A stretch of 64,000 nt of DNA from Rhizobium herbae (GTDB lineage Bacteria; Pseudomonadota; Alphaproteobacteria; Rhizobiales; Rhizobiaceae), in assembly GCF_019511375.1 (NCBI RefSeq), contig NZ_JAEUAO010000001.1, positions 1,054,001 to 1,118,000 on the forward strand, in the 5' to 3' direction. Below are positions 1-10,694 of the stretch, piece after piece. Position 1 is the stretch's first letter; every line of letters begins with the position of its first letter. The notes under the pieces are model-generated. The model was not told where the DNA came from. It searched no databases and worked only from the letters and a program-made list of their open reading frames with translations. A program made the translations under genes and the position numbers.

Positions 1-758
1 TCCACCTGGTTGAGACCAGCGAACGGCTGCAGAAGGTTCAGAGCCAGACGCTCGTCGCGCACAAGTTCAAGATTTCCTGGCATGACAGTTTCGACACGCT
101 GCCGGACGGTTTTCTGCTTCTGGTTGCCAATGAGCTTTTCGATGCCATTCCCATCCGCCAGTTCGTCAAGACGGCGCAGGGTTTCAGAGAGAGGCTCGTC
201 GGCCTTGATGCAGACGGTGACCTGACGTTTGCAGCGGGCGTCGCCAGTATCGATCCGGCTCTCCTGCCGCCGGCCGCCGCAACCGCCGCGCCGGGTACCA
301 TTTTCGAGATCGCCCCCGCCCGTGACGCCGTGATGGCGGCACTTTGCGAACGCCTCAAGGCTAGCGGCGGAACGGCTGTGATCATCGACTACGGCCACAT
401 GACGACTGGCCTCGGCGATACCTTGCAGGCGGTGCGCGAGCATCAATTCGATCCGCCGCTCAAACATCCGGGCGACGCAGATATCACCAGTCATGTTGAT
501 TTCGAACAGCTCGCCCGCAGAGCCGTCACCGAAGGGCTGCAGATCAACGGGCTCACCTATCAGGGCGACTTTCTTCTTGCGTTGGGTCTTGCCGAACGTG
601 CCGCAGCGCTTGGCCGCGACAAGGACACGCAGACCCAGGAAAACATTCGCGCAGATGCAGAAAGACTGGCTGGAGCCGGTGAAGGGAAGATGGGCGAACT
701 GTTCAAGGTCCTCGTCGTCAGCAGTCCGAACGTGGCTCTCGTGCCCTTCCAGAAATAG
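1..758 (+). CDS. MidA-like class I SAM-dependent methyltransferase (DUF185/NDUFAF7 family), 5'-truncated by the window edge
   Basis: The reading frame is open from base 3 to a TAG at 756-758, giving 251 C-terminal residues; the start lies outside the window. The motif NELFDAIPIRQF, the IIDYGH segment and the end GKMGELFKVL are hallmarks of the DUF185/MidA family, whose mitochondrial member NDUFAF7 methylates an arginine of a complex I subunit. The target of bacterial members is not well defined. In rhizobia this gene usually precedes pgeF, as it does here 127 nt downstream. Family assignment is confident; the substrate is unknown. Confidence 0.88.
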   Translation, partial: HLVETSERLQKVQSQTLVAHKFKISWHDSFDTLPDGFLLLVANELFDAIPIRQFVKTAQGFRERLVGLDADGDLTFAAGVASIDPALLPPAAATAAPGTIFEIAPARDAVMAALCERLKASGGTAVIIDYGHMTTGLGDTLQAVREHQFDPPLKHPGDADITSHVDFEQLARRAVTEGLQINGLTYQGDFLLALGLAERAAALGRDKDTQTQENIRADAERLAGAGEGKMGELFKVLVVSSPNVALVPFQK

Positions 759-885
759 CTGCCGGCAGCAGCCCGTGACGACACCGGCTGTCGTTTCGAC
801 GGATTGACAGAGGCAGCCCCTGAGGCCAACATCCGGCCAAATCAGCCCGGGGCGGCATGCCAACAGCTCCGGGAAACCCGTCATA

Positions 886-1710
886 TTGCAGCATTTCGAA
901 AGGGCAAAACCCCCGATGAAGGATGATGCCCTGCCCTCGCCCATACAAAGCCCGCTTCTGTCAAAACAGGCGGGAAACGCCGTAAAACATGGCTATTTCA
1001 CCCGCGCGGGCGGCGTCTCCGAAGGCATCTATCGAGGCCTCAATGTCGGGCTGGGCTCACACGACGAGCGCTCGCGCGTTGAAGAGAATCGGGCCCGCGT
1101 CAGCGCATGGTTCGGCGTCGAGCCGCAAAAACTGGCAACGGTGCATCAGGTCCACTCGCCCGACGTCGTTATCGTCGACGGCAGTTATGACGGCACGCGG
1201 GCAACGGCCGATGCACTGGTGACCGCGACGCCGGGGCTGGTGATCGGCGTGCTGTCGGCCGATTGCGGCCCGGTTCTTTTCGCCGATGCCGAAGCAGGCG
1301 TCGTCGGTGCTGCGCATGCCGGCTGGAAGGGGGCGCTTGGCGGCGTGCTCGAAAGCACCGTCGACGCGATGATCTCGCTCGGCGCTCGCCGCGAACGCAT
1401 CGTCGCCAGCCTCGGCCCCTCGATCAGCCGGCGGAACTACGAGGTCGGTTCGGAGTTCATTCAACGGTTTCTCGAAAAGGATGCTGGCTACGAGATATTC
1501 TTTTTCCCGTCGCCACGCGAGGGTCACGCCATGTTCGATCTGCCGGCGTTGACGATCAAGCGGCTGACCGAGGCAGGCGTCACCGCGGAAAATCTCGACA
1601 TTTGCACCTATGCGGACGAGGAGCGCTTCTTCTCTTACCGCCGAACCACCCATCGCGGCGAGCCGGACTATGGCCGGCAAATCTCTGCAATATCGATTCG
1701 GGAGAGATGA
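886..1710 (+). CDS. pgeF: Peptidoglycan editing factor PgeF / purine nucleoside phosphorylase (YfiH/multicopper oxidoreductase-like fold)
   Basis: A 274-residue YfiH/PgeF-family protein. The zinc-site motifs are visible: HQVHS near residue 86, SADCGPV near residue 125 and HAGWKG near residue 143, supplying the two His and one Cys typical of the family. Members were once called laccases; biochemical work supports purine nucleoside phosphorolysis, and E. coli work supports correction of peptidoglycan precursors. An alternative ATG at 916 follows a GAAAGG-like stretch and would shorten the N-terminus by 10 residues. The stop is separated by one base from the next gene's ATG, so translation is probably coupled. 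Confidence 0.9.
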   Translation: MQHFERAKPPMKDDALPSPIQSPLLSKQAGNAVKHGYFTRAGGVSEGIYRGLNVGLGSHDERSRVEENRARVSAWFGVEPQKLATVHQVHSPDVVIVDGSYDGTRATADALVTATPGLVIGVLSADCGPVLFADAEAGVVGAAHAGWKGALGGVLESTVDAMISLGARRERIVASLGPSISRRNYEVGSEFIQRFLEKDAGYEIFFFPSPREGHAMFDLPALTIKRLTEAGVTAENLDICTYADEERFFSYRRTTHRGEPDYGRQISAISIRER

Positions 1711-1711
1711 C

Positions 1712-2863
1712 ATGGCACTGCATTTCACGCAGGACGAATTTGCGAGCCGGCTTGAGCGGCTGACGACAAGGATGAAAGAGGAAAAACTTGCCGCCATGCT
1801 GCTGTTCGCGCAGGAAAGCATGTACTGGCTGACAGGCTACGACACCTTCGGCTACTGCTTCTTCCAGACGCTGGTGGTGAAGGCCGACGGCTCGATGGTG
1901 CTCCTGACCCGTTCCGCCGATCTGCGCCAGGCCAAACATACCTCGAACATCGAACACATCGAGATCTGGGTCGACCGCGTCAATGCCGATCCGACGATGG
2001 ACCTGAAGAACCTCCTGAGCGATCTCGACCTGCTCGGTACGCGAATCGGCGTCGAATACGACACGCACGGCATGACTGGCCGCGTTGCCCGCCTGCTCGA
2101 CCGTCAGTTGACCAGTTTCGGCGAGATGGTCGATGCGTCGCTGCTCGTCAGCCGCCTGCGCCTCATCAAGAGCCCGGCGGAAATCCTCCACGTCGAAAAG
2201 GCCGCAAGCCTTGCCGACGACGCGCTCGACGCCGCCCTCCCCTTGATCCACGCCGGCGGCAGCGAAGCCGATATCCTGGCGGCCATGCAGGGCGCGGTCT
2301 TTGCCGGCGGCGGCGACTACCCGGCCAATGAGTTCATTATCGGCTCCGGGGCGGACGCGCTTCTGTGCCGCTACAAGGCCGGGCGCCGGACGCTGGATGC
2401 GCAGGACCAGCTCACCCTGGAATGGGCGGGCGTCAGCGCCCACTATCACGCAGCGATGATGCGCACCGTGGTCGTTGGAGAGCCAACCAATCGCCACCGT
2501 GAACTCTACAGCGCCTGCCGCGAGACGATCCAGGCGATCGAAATGGTCCTGCGGCCCGGCAACACCTTCGGCACCGTCTTCGACGTGCATGCGAAAATTA
2601 TGGACGAGCGTGGCCTTACGCGCCACCGGCTGAACGCCTGCGGCTATTCGCTCGGCGCGCGTTTCTCGCCCTCCTGGATGGAGCACCAGATGTTCCACAT
2701 CGGCAACCCGGAGGCGATCGAGCCGAATATGTCGCTCTTCGTGCACATGATCATCATGGATTCAGACAGCGGCACCGCCATGACGCTTGGCCAGACCTAC
2801 CTGACCAGCGACGGCGCTCCGAGACCTCTGTCGCGCTTCGGACTGGACTTCATAACTGCTTAG
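1712..2863 (+). CDS. M24-fold (creatinase/aminopeptidase P-like) hydrolase without the metal-ligand set
   Basis: A 383-residue protein starting at the ATG one base after the pgeF stop, preceded by GGGAGAG. It has the two-domain layout of Xaa-Pro peptidases and creatinases: an N-terminal creatinase domain to about residue 150, then the pita-bread catalytic fold. The five canonical metal ligands (D, D, H, E, E) are not recognisable: the first aspartate position reads LEWAG, the second reads YHAAMMRT instead of a D-x-T-R-T type motif, and the usual GHG reads CGYSLG. That pattern resembles metal-free creatinase or ectoine hydrolase (DoeA) more than a peptidase. Substrate unknown; annotation as an Xaa-Pro peptidase would be misleading. 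Confidence 0.8.
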   Translation: MALHFTQDEFASRLERLTTRMKEEKLAAMLLFAQESMYWLTGYDTFGYCFFQTLVVKADGSMVLLTRSADLRQAKHTSNIEHIEIWVDRVNADPTMDLKNLLSDLDLLGTRIGVEYDTHGMTGRVARLLDRQLTSFGEMVDASLLVSRLRLIKSPAEILHVEKAASLADDALDAALPLIHAGGSEADILAAMQGAVFAGGGDYPANEFIIGSGADALLCRYKAGRRTLDAQDQLTLEWAGVSAHYHAAMMRTVVVGEPTNRHRELYSACRETIQAIEMVLRPGNTFGTVFDVHAKIMDERGLTRHRLNACGYSLGARFSPSWMEHQMFHIGNPEAIEPNMSLFVHMIIMDSDSGTAMTLGQTYLTSDGAPRPLSRFGLDFITA

Positions 2864-2949
2864 GAAAATTGATCTACCGTTCGCGGGATAGGCGGAGAAA
2901 GGTGGGGGCCTGATCACTCCGCCACCCGAGGAAACCGGACGGTAGAACG

Positions 2950-3819
2950 ATGCGCCAGTCGATCATGCTCATTGCAGGCCTTGGAATTGCTGCGACCCTT
3001 TCGGGCTGCAACAGCCTGGACGATCTGACCCCCCAGGTCGACGTGGGCGGCGGTACCTTCCGATCCCCGCCCGTCAACCAGTCCGACCTCGACGCAATGT
3101 TGACCGTCCCTCCCCAGTCAACGACACCGGTGCAGAGTGCCCAGCTCGCTTCTCCCGCACAGGAGGGGTTTGTCGAGGGGGCGACCGGCACGGTTCTCGC
3201 CCAGGGCGACGGCGAATACACCGATCCGGCCGGATCGCTGGACGCGCAGGCAGGACGCCTGCAGCAGGGACTGGTCCCGGCACAGCAGCGGCTGGCGCGC
3301 CGCCAGGTCATCGCCGAAGAGGCCGAAACCACACCCGTCGACGAGCGCGCATCAGACGAACCACGCCAGTCGGCGGCGCCGTTGCGTGCCGCGGAAGAAA
3401 CACCTGAGATCCAGAAACCGCAGAAGAGCGCCGCGATCGCGCCGGCGGCGACGCCGGGCACGATCCGATTCCTGCCGATCATCGGAGCCCCGGTCGAAGC
3501 CGTCACGCCGTTGTCTAAACAGCTCGGCAGCGAGGCGCGTTCCCACGGCCTGACCATCAAGAGCGCATCCGATACCAGCAGCCAACACATCCTTAAGGGC
3601 TATTTCTCGGCACTGAAGGACGGCGAGAAGACGACGGTCGTCTATGTCTGGGACGTGCTCGACGGTGGCGGTAACCGGCTGCATCGCATCCAGGGACAGG
3701 ACACGGTCGATGCCACCGCTGCCAATCTCTGGTCGGTCGTGCCGCCGCAGACAATGCAGGCGATCGCCACCAGGACCATCGCCGAGTACCTGAACTGGCG
3801 GGCGAAAAACGCCGGCTAA
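2950..3819 (+). CDS. Outer-surface or periplasmic lipoprotein, unknown function
   Basis: A 289-residue protein with a short hydrophobic signal ending in LSGC, which puts the lipidated cysteine at residue 20. The region after it is low complexity, rich in Pro, Gln and Ala (about residues 30-165). The C-terminal 120 residues look folded, with a strand-like segment [27 protein letters not shown]. It sits 86 nt after the M24 gene and before prs, the usual rhizobial order. I recognise no named domain with certainty. The lipoprotein call is strong; the role is unknown. Confidence 0.75.
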   Translation: MRQSIMLIAGLGIAATLSGCNSLDDLTPQVDVGGGTFRSPPVNQSDLDAMLTVPPQSTTPVQSAQLASPAQEGFVEGATGTVLAQGDGEYTDPAGSLDAQAGRLQQGLVPAQQRLARRQVIAEEAETTPVDERASDEPRQSAAPLRAAEETPEIQKPQKSAAIAPAATPGTIRFLPIIGAPVEAVTPLSKQLGSEARSHGLTIKSASDTSSQHILKGYFSALKDGEKTTVVYVWDVLDGGGNRLHRIQGQDTVDATAANLWSVVPPQTMQAIATRTIAEYLNWRAKNAG

Positions 3820-3938
3820 GGTTGCCGGGCATCTCCTGTTCGCTGCCTTGCAGCGCCAAATCCCGTCGCAAAACCACGCCAATGCAAAACTTTTTAGGAT
3901 AAACCACGCTGCAATGCGGCAATCCTCTTGCATTCAAA

Positions 3939-3965
3939 GTCAAGGAGGTTATGAAGCGCGCATAG
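3939..3965 (+). other. Consensus Shine-Dalgarno followed by a 4-codon ORF (Met-Lys-Arg-Ala-stop) in the prs leader
   Basis: The 223-nt region before prs contains CAAGGAGGTT at 3941-3950, directly followed by ATG AAG CGC GCA TAG at 3951-3965. This ribosome-binding site is much stronger than the one before prs itself (AGGCGG near 4030). It may be a real minimal upstream ORF affecting prs expression or chance; no other gene uses this SD. Confidence 0.35.
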
Positions 3966-4042
3966 GCTTGGGACGATCGAGGCCCCGGCTGGCTTACGGA
4001 ATTTGCGCGGAGGCAATCCGCGCCAGCACAGGCGGACCATCG

Positions 4043-4975
<933 letters not shown>

Positions 4976-5539
4976 TCAGGCAGCCGGAACCCGCTTGCCA
5001 TATTCCGCTTCGAGCGCCGTATGTTTCGGCCAGAAGGGGGACGGCTCCCGATCGTTCAGCCTGTCGGCGAGAATATCGAGATGCGTGTGCCAACCGGCGG
5101 CGAAGCTCAGCATCGCGTCTCGCGACAGGATGCGGCTGTGGCTGACGGTGAGGAGAACCTTGCTGCCTTGTTCCGCCAGATCGAAACGAACCTCGGACGG
5201 TTCGCCCATTTCTTCCGCCCAGGTGTAGACAAGCAGCCGCGGCGGATCGCAGGTGATGACAGTCCCGTGCGATTCAATTGGTCCGGCATGCGCGGCATAT
5301 TTTGCCGGAGGCCGATCGTCCTTCGCCGTCAGTCGTGAATTGTCGAAGAGATGGCAGACAGTTCCGCCCGCTCGCAATTCGATGGGGCCTGCCGCCATCC
5401 ACTGACGGCGTTTTTGCTCCTCCGTCAGATAGGCCCATATCCGTTCGATCGGGCCGGGCAGCAGGCGCTCGATGCGTACAGTGTCCTTCGGATTGATCAC
5501 GCCGAACTCGGCGACAGGAATGGATTCGACCAGGCTCAT
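4976..5539 (-). CDS. SRPBCC/AHSA1-domain protein, partner of the upstream ArsR regulator
   Basis: A 187-residue START/AHSA1-like protein with the fold signature seen in RIERLLPGPIERIWAYLTEEQKRRQW near the N-terminus and AAGWHTHLDILADRL near the C-terminus. These proteins bind hydrophobic ligands in a helix-grip pocket and are often encoded with an ArsR/SdpR-type regulator. The start overlaps the stop of the arsR-like gene by 4 nt, so the two are co-translated. The ligand is unknown. Confidence 0.85.
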   Translation of the reverse strand: MSLVESIPVAEFGVINPKDTVRIERLLPGPIERIWAYLTEEQKRRQWMAAGPIELRAGGTVCHLFDNSRLTAKDDRPPAKYAAHAGPIESHGTVITCDPPRLLVYTWAEEMGEPSEVRFDLAEQGSKVLLTVSHSRILSRDAMLSFAAGWHTHLDILADRLNDREPSPFWPKHTALEAEYGKRVPAA

Positions 5540-5895
5540 GACTTCTTCTCCTTTTCACTATCTTCGCTGTTGAGAATTTCCTCGAGAGTATCGAGCTGCG
5601 CATTCCAGAACTTTTCGTAGTAACGCATCCATTCAAGGCCAGCATGCATGGGCCCGACATCCAGGCGGCAGACATGAGCGCGGCCCCGCACTTCCCGGCG
5701 CAGCAGCCCTGCTGCTTCCAGCACCTTGACGTGCTTGGAGGCGGCCGCGAGCGACATGTCGAAGGGGGCGGCAAGATCGCCGACCTTCTGCTCGCCGGCG
5801 CTCAAATGTTTCAGCATGGCCCTGCGGGTGGGATCCGACAGGGCATGAAAGACGGCATCGAGTGGAGATAGATATTCAACCATGTAGTTGAACAT
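5536..5895 (-). CDS. ArsR/SdpR-family winged-helix transcriptional regulator
   Basis: A 119-residue protein with the ArsR core: ALSDPTRRAMLKHLSAGEQKVGDLA followed by a recognition helix in MSLAAASKHVKVLEAAGLL. It lacks the CxC metal motif of ArsR/SmtB sensors and fits the metal-independent SdpR-like group paired with AHSA1 proteins. The start may be the ATG at 5895 or the one at 5883. Either way a TTCAAC palindrome overlaps the start, which points to autorepression. It forms a two-gene operon with the SRPBCC gene. Confidence 0.87.
   Translation of the reverse strand: MFNYMVEYLSPLDAVFHALSDPTRRAMLKHLSAGEQKVGDLAAPFDMSLAAASKHVKVLEAAGLLRREVRGRAHVCRLDVGPMHAGLEWMRYYEKFWNAQLDTLEEILNSEDSEKEKKS
5875..5892. 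promoter_or_regulatory. Candidate ArsR operator 1, TTCAAC-N6-GTTGAA
   Basis: A perfect inverted repeat TTCAAC / GTTGAA separated by CATGTA overlaps the arsR translation start. A related palindrome lies 22 nt further upstream, so repressor bound here would block ribosome or polymerase access. Confidence 0.6.
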
Positions 5896-5914
5896 AACAG
5901 GGCGCCAGCAATTG

Positions 5915-5930
5915 TCAACCGAATGGTTGA
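5915..5930. promoter_or_regulatory. Candidate ArsR operator 2, TCAACC-GAAT-GGTTGA
   Basis: A perfect 6-bp inverted repeat with a 4-bp spacer in the promoter region between arsR and the DUF779 stop. It shares the TCAAC half-site with the copy at 5875-5892. Confidence 0.6.
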
Positions 5931-5958
5931 ATATAGGCTGACGCAGCTTTGCGAAGGC

Positions 5959-6339
5959 TCACCGCGGCATGGGGATGGTGCAGGCCTCGCCGCCGGAAAA
6001 CAAGCGCGAACGCGTGAGGAAGCGCCGCTCACGGCCGTTGTCGAGCGAGAACATGCCACCCCGGCCCGGCACGACATCGATGATCAGTTGGGTGTGTTTC
6101 CAGACTTCGAACTGGCTGGCGCTGATATAGACCGGCACGCCGCCGATCTCGCCGAGCTTCACGTCATTGTCGCCGACGATGTACTCATCCGCCGGGTAAC
6201 ACATCGGCGACGAGCCGTCGCAACAGCCGCCGGACTGGTGAAACAGGATATGCGGATGGTCCAACCGGATTTCCGTGATGAAGGCGAGTGCCGCGTCGGT
6301 CGCGAGAACGCGGGGCTGGCCGTTGGTGATGTCGGTCAT
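5959..6339 (-). CDS. DUF779-domain protein, aldehyde dehydrogenase accessory
   Basis: A 126-residue DUF779 protein with the conserved cysteine-rich segment FHQSGGCCDGSSPMCYP and a central PVYISASQFEVWKHTQ strand. The family occurs almost always beside acetaldehyde-type aldehyde dehydrogenase genes, as here, and a role as an accessory factor is inferred from that linkage. It follows the dehydrogenase on the same strand, 129 nt away across a palindromic repeat element. The vicinal Cys-Cys and third Cys could bind metal or undergo redox change; not shown by sequence alone. Confidence 0.85.
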   Translation of the reverse strand: MTDITNGQPRVLATDAALAFITEIRLDHPHILFHQSGGCCDGSSPMCYPADEYIVGDNDVKLGEIGGVPVYISASQFEVWKHTQLIIDVVPGRGGMFSLDNGRERRFLTRSRLFSGGEACTIPMPR

Positions 6340-6358
6340 GGGTTTCTCCAGGACAGTC

Positions 6359-6457
6359 CCCTCTCCCCGCCTGCGGGGAGAGGGTTAGGGTGAGGGGCAG
6401 ATTTGAGCGCCCCCCATCCGCCCTTCGGGCACCTTCTCCCCGCAAGCGGGGAGAAGG
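6359..6457. repeat. RIME1-like rhizobial intergenic palindromic element
   Basis: Two near-perfect hairpins flank a small one. Positions 6359-6384 form a 12-bp stem (CCCTCTCCCCGC with its complement, CT loop), 6420-6430 a GCCC-TTC-GGGC hairpin, and 6432-6457 a second 12-bp stem (CCTTCTCCCCGC, AA loop). This two-palindrome design and base composition match the dispersed rhizobial intergenic mosaic elements known as RIME1. It lies in the transcript between the aldehyde dehydrogenase and DUF779 genes and could set their relative mRNA levels. Confidence 0.75.
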
Positions 6458-6468
6458 AAGACGAAACC

Positions 6469-7977
<1,509 letters not shown>

Positions 7978-8078
7978 TTGATTTCTCCTCCTGAAACAGA
8001 CTCCAACATCTGCTGCCAGGAAGGTGCGCCGAAACCGTTCATGCGGATAGAGAGGCGAGACGTGCCGGGGCGGGCAAG

Positions 8079-8096
8079 TGTCTCAGATGTGCGACA
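8079..8096. promoter_or_regulatory. Candidate regulator site TGTC-N10-GACA upstream of the aldehyde dehydrogenase gene
   Basis: In the 178-nt gap between the regulator and dehydrogenase genes the halves TGTC and GACA are inverted around 10 bp. Fis-type regulators bind such short dyads, but the arms are only 4 bp and no clear sigma-54 promoter (GG-N10-GC) is present. Confidence 0.3.
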
Positions 8097-8155
8097 GTTG
8101 AATGACGCGAAGCATGCTGCAGCGCGGTACGGGGACCGCGCTGGCGTCCGGCCGA

Positions 8156-9103
8156 TCAGTTGATCGAGAGCTTCTTCATTTTCCGGTAGAGCGTTGCCCG
8201 ACTGATGCCAAGCGTATCGGCCGCCTGCGAGACATTGCCGCTGCTGCGCGACAGGACGCGGCGCAGCGCCGCACGCTCGGCCTCGAAAAGATCCTCGCCC
8301 TGCCCCGCCGGCACCTCGTCGAGCACATCGGCGGCTGGTACGCCGGCGGCAATGCGCCGGTCATCGAGATTGAGGCGCAGACGCGCCGCCCGCGTCGCTC
8401 CAAGCACGAGGTCATCGCGGTCGATCGCAAGCAGCGCCGGGCTGCTCTTGCCTTCGCCAGGGACCAGCAGGATGCGGGCGCCGTTGAAGGCGCGGCGGAA
8501 GAGATTGGCCTCGATCCGGGCGGCGGCATCCCGGACAGCCTGCGACATCAGCAGCATGGCCATTTCGCCGGCGTCCTCCCGGCAGGTCGAGATGTCGATG
8601 GCGGCAGCAACCCGGCCGCAATGGTCGCGGATCGGGGCGGTCGAGCAGATAAGGCTGGTGTTGCAGCTGAGGAAATGCTGGTCGCGCTGGATGACAACAG
8701 GGCGCTCGTCGGCAATCGCCGTCCCGATGCCGTTGGTGCCGACGCTCGCTTCACTCCAGACGGTGCCGGACCAGAGGCCAAGCCCGCGAAAATCCTTGTC
8801 GTCGCCGGCAGCGCCGCGACGTTCGAGGGCAACGCCGTTGCCATCGGTCAAAAGCAGGCAGCACCCGGCTCTGCCGACTGTCGAAAACAATCGGTCAAGT
8901 TCGCCCTGGGCTTCTTCGATCAGATGCCCGGACGCCTCCCGCGCCGCCTGAAACTCGCGTTCGGACAGGCGCTGCGGCGCACGCGCCTCTTCCGGAGAAA
9001 GGCCATGCACCGTCAGGCAGCGGCGCCAGGATGCCGCGACAGGCGAGCTGGCCGCAGCCGAAGCATGATGTGCGACGGAATGAACGTGATCCGAATGATT
9101 CAT
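8156..9103 (-). CDS. GAF-domain/Fis-HTH transcriptional regulator, AcoR-like but without the AAA+ domain
   Basis: A 315-residue regulator. The start at 9103 follows GGAGGAG; an open frame continues upstream but lacks this SD. Residues about 60-200 form the GAF-like sensor of AcoR-type activators (SEASVGTNGIGTAIADERPVVI, then CSTAPIRDHCGRVAAAIDIS). The C-terminal Fis HTH reads SSGNVSQAADTLGISRATLYRK. The sigma-54-contacting AAA+ domain (GAFTGA loop, Walker motifs) found between these parts in AcoR is absent, so it probably acts with ordinary holoenzyme. It lies directly upstream of the aldehyde dehydrogenase gene on the same strand and likely regulates it. Confidence 0.87.
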   Translation of the reverse strand: MNHSDHVHSVAHHASAAASSPVAASWRRCLTVHGLSPEEARAPQRLSEREFQAAREASGHLIEEAQGELDRLFSTVGRAGCCLLLTDGNGVALERRGAAGDDKDFRGLGLWSGTVWSEASVGTNGIGTAIADERPVVIQRDQHFLSCNTSLICSTAPIRDHCGRVAAAIDISTCREDAGEMAMLLMSQAVRDAAARIEANLFRRAFNGARILLVPGEGKSSPALLAIDRDDLVLGATRAARLRLNLDDRRIAAGVPAADVLDEVPAGQGEDLFEAERAALRRVLSRSSGNVSQAADTLGISRATLYRKMKKLSIN

Positions 9104-9297
9104 CGGCTCTCCTCCCTGAGGGCTGACGCTGATGCAACTATAGGCATATTCGGCGAAACGTCCACCTCGACAAAGGTCCAAAGGCAAAACCGGTCAGCAC
9201 CGCACACGCCGCTTCGCCTGCGTGCTCTTGCATGAAGATGACGATGTGATAGGGCAGCTTACCCCGTTTACCTCCAAGCTTTGATGGTCCCCGCACG

Positions 9298-10485
9298 ATG
9301 ATTCGTGAATTCTCGTTCCAGAGCCTTTTCATGGGGCTGCTTACCGCCTTTGTCGGCTTTGCCAGTTCCTTTGCCGTCGTGCTTAACGGGTTGACCGGCG
9401 TCGGGGCAACGGAGGCGCAGGCAGCCTCGGGACTGATGGCGCTGTCGGTATCGATGGGGCTGTGTGCAATCGTGCTCAGTGTTGCGACGAGGGTGCCGGT
9501 CAGCATCGCCTGGTCGACGCCCGGGGCGGCGCTGCTTGCCAGTTCCGGCGCGGTCGCGGGCGGCTTCAACACGGCTGTCGGCGGCTTCCTGGTCTGCGGC
9601 GTGCTCATCATTCTGGCCGGCCTTTGGAAACCGCTCGGCCGTGCGGTGGCGGCAATTCCTACGCCACTCGCCAATGCCATGCTGGCGGGCGTCCTGATCG
9701 GGCTCTGCTTCGCGCCGGTCAAGGCGATCGCCTTCAATCCGCTGTTCGGCCTTCCCATCGTACTCGCCTGGGTCATCGTCGGCAGCGCCAACCGGCTGTT
9801 TGCCGTCCCCGCGGCCCTGCTCGCCTTCGTTCTGGTGCTCGCCTTCGGTGTTGACATGCCGGCCGATGCCATGGCGCGGGTATTGGCGACGCTCATCCCG
9901 CATGTCGAGTGGGTCAGCCCGAGCTTTACCCTGGCCGGCTTGGTCAGCATCGCGCTGCCGCTGTTCATCGTCACCATGGCCTCGCAGAACATTCCGGGCA
10001 TCACCGTACTCAAGGTCAATGGCTACGAGCCGCAGCCCGGGCCGCTCTTCACGACGACCGGTTTCTTTTCCATCCTGAGCGCGCCCTTCGGTGGCCATGC
10101 GGTCAATCTCGCCGCAATCACGGCGGCCATGTGCGCTGGCGAGGATGCGCATCACGACCCATCCCGGCGCTACTGGTCGGCAATTATCGCCGGGGCTGTA
10201 TATATCGTCTTCGGCTTCCTTGCCGCGGCCGTTACCGCCTTCGTCAGCCTGGCGCCGCCGATCCTGATCCAGGCGGTCGCCGGTCTTGCCCTGATCAGCG
10301 CCTTTGCCGGCTCGGCCATGGCAGCCTTCAAGGAGCAGGATAGCCGCGAAGCCGCGGCCGTCACGTTCCTCGTAACGGCCTCCGGGGTCAGCTTTGCAGG
10401 AATTTCGGGTGCCTTCTGGGGGCTGCTGGCCGGCGGCCTCATGCTCGCACTCGCCCGGTTCACGCGATCGCGCGGGCGCCGATGA
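9298..10485 (+). CDS. BenE family benzoate/H+ symporter-like transporter
   Basis: A 395-residue inner-membrane protein with about 11-12 hydrophobic helices. Recognisable BenE/YdcO segments are VPVSIAWSTPGAALLASSG, GLCFAPVKAI, TMASQNIPGITVLKVNGYEP and SAPFGGHAVNLAAITAAMCAGEDAHHDP. The family is named for benzoate uptake in Acinetobacter, but many members lie outside benzoate gene sets, as here, so the substrate is open. It is transcribed divergently from the GAF-Fis regulator, 194 nt away. Confidence 0.9.
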   Translation: MIREFSFQSLFMGLLTAFVGFASSFAVVLNGLTGVGATEAQAASGLMALSVSMGLCAIVLSVATRVPVSIAWSTPGAALLASSGAVAGGFNTAVGGFLVCGVLIILAGLWKPLGRAVAAIPTPLANAMLAGVLIGLCFAPVKAIAFNPLFGLPIVLAWVIVGSANRLFAVPAALLAFVLVLAFGVDMPADAMARVLATLIPHVEWVSPSFTLAGLVSIALPLFIVTMASQNIPGITVLKVNGYEPQPGPLFTTTGFFSILSAPFGGHAVNLAAITAAMCAGEDAHHDPSRRYWSAIIAGAVYIVFGFLAAAVTAFVSLAPPILIQAVAGLALISAFAGSAMAAFKEQDSREAAAVTFLVTASGVSFAGISGAFWGLLAGGLMLALARFTRSRGRR

Positions 10486-10694
10486 CGGCATCGCTCGTTC
10501 CTGGGCTGCGCTTCACGCAGTTTTTTCGGCCAGAACCGGCACTTGCTTGCATTTCACGGTATTCTCGGTTATGGACGCGCGTCCGCGCAGACACCCTTGG
10601 AGGCAAACGCGGATGAGGCGGTCAAAGGCCTCGGTTCATCCCTGTCTTCATAGCAAGCGGATGAGCTCTCCAAAAACACCAGAAAGGTACTGCC

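Noticed and set aside
7978..8155. Sigma-54 promoter before the aldehyde dehydrogenase gene
   Set aside because: The nearest match, TGGCAG followed by TTGG, has the wrong GG-to-GC spacing and lies too close to the ATG. The regulator also lacks the AAA+ domain needed for sigma-54.
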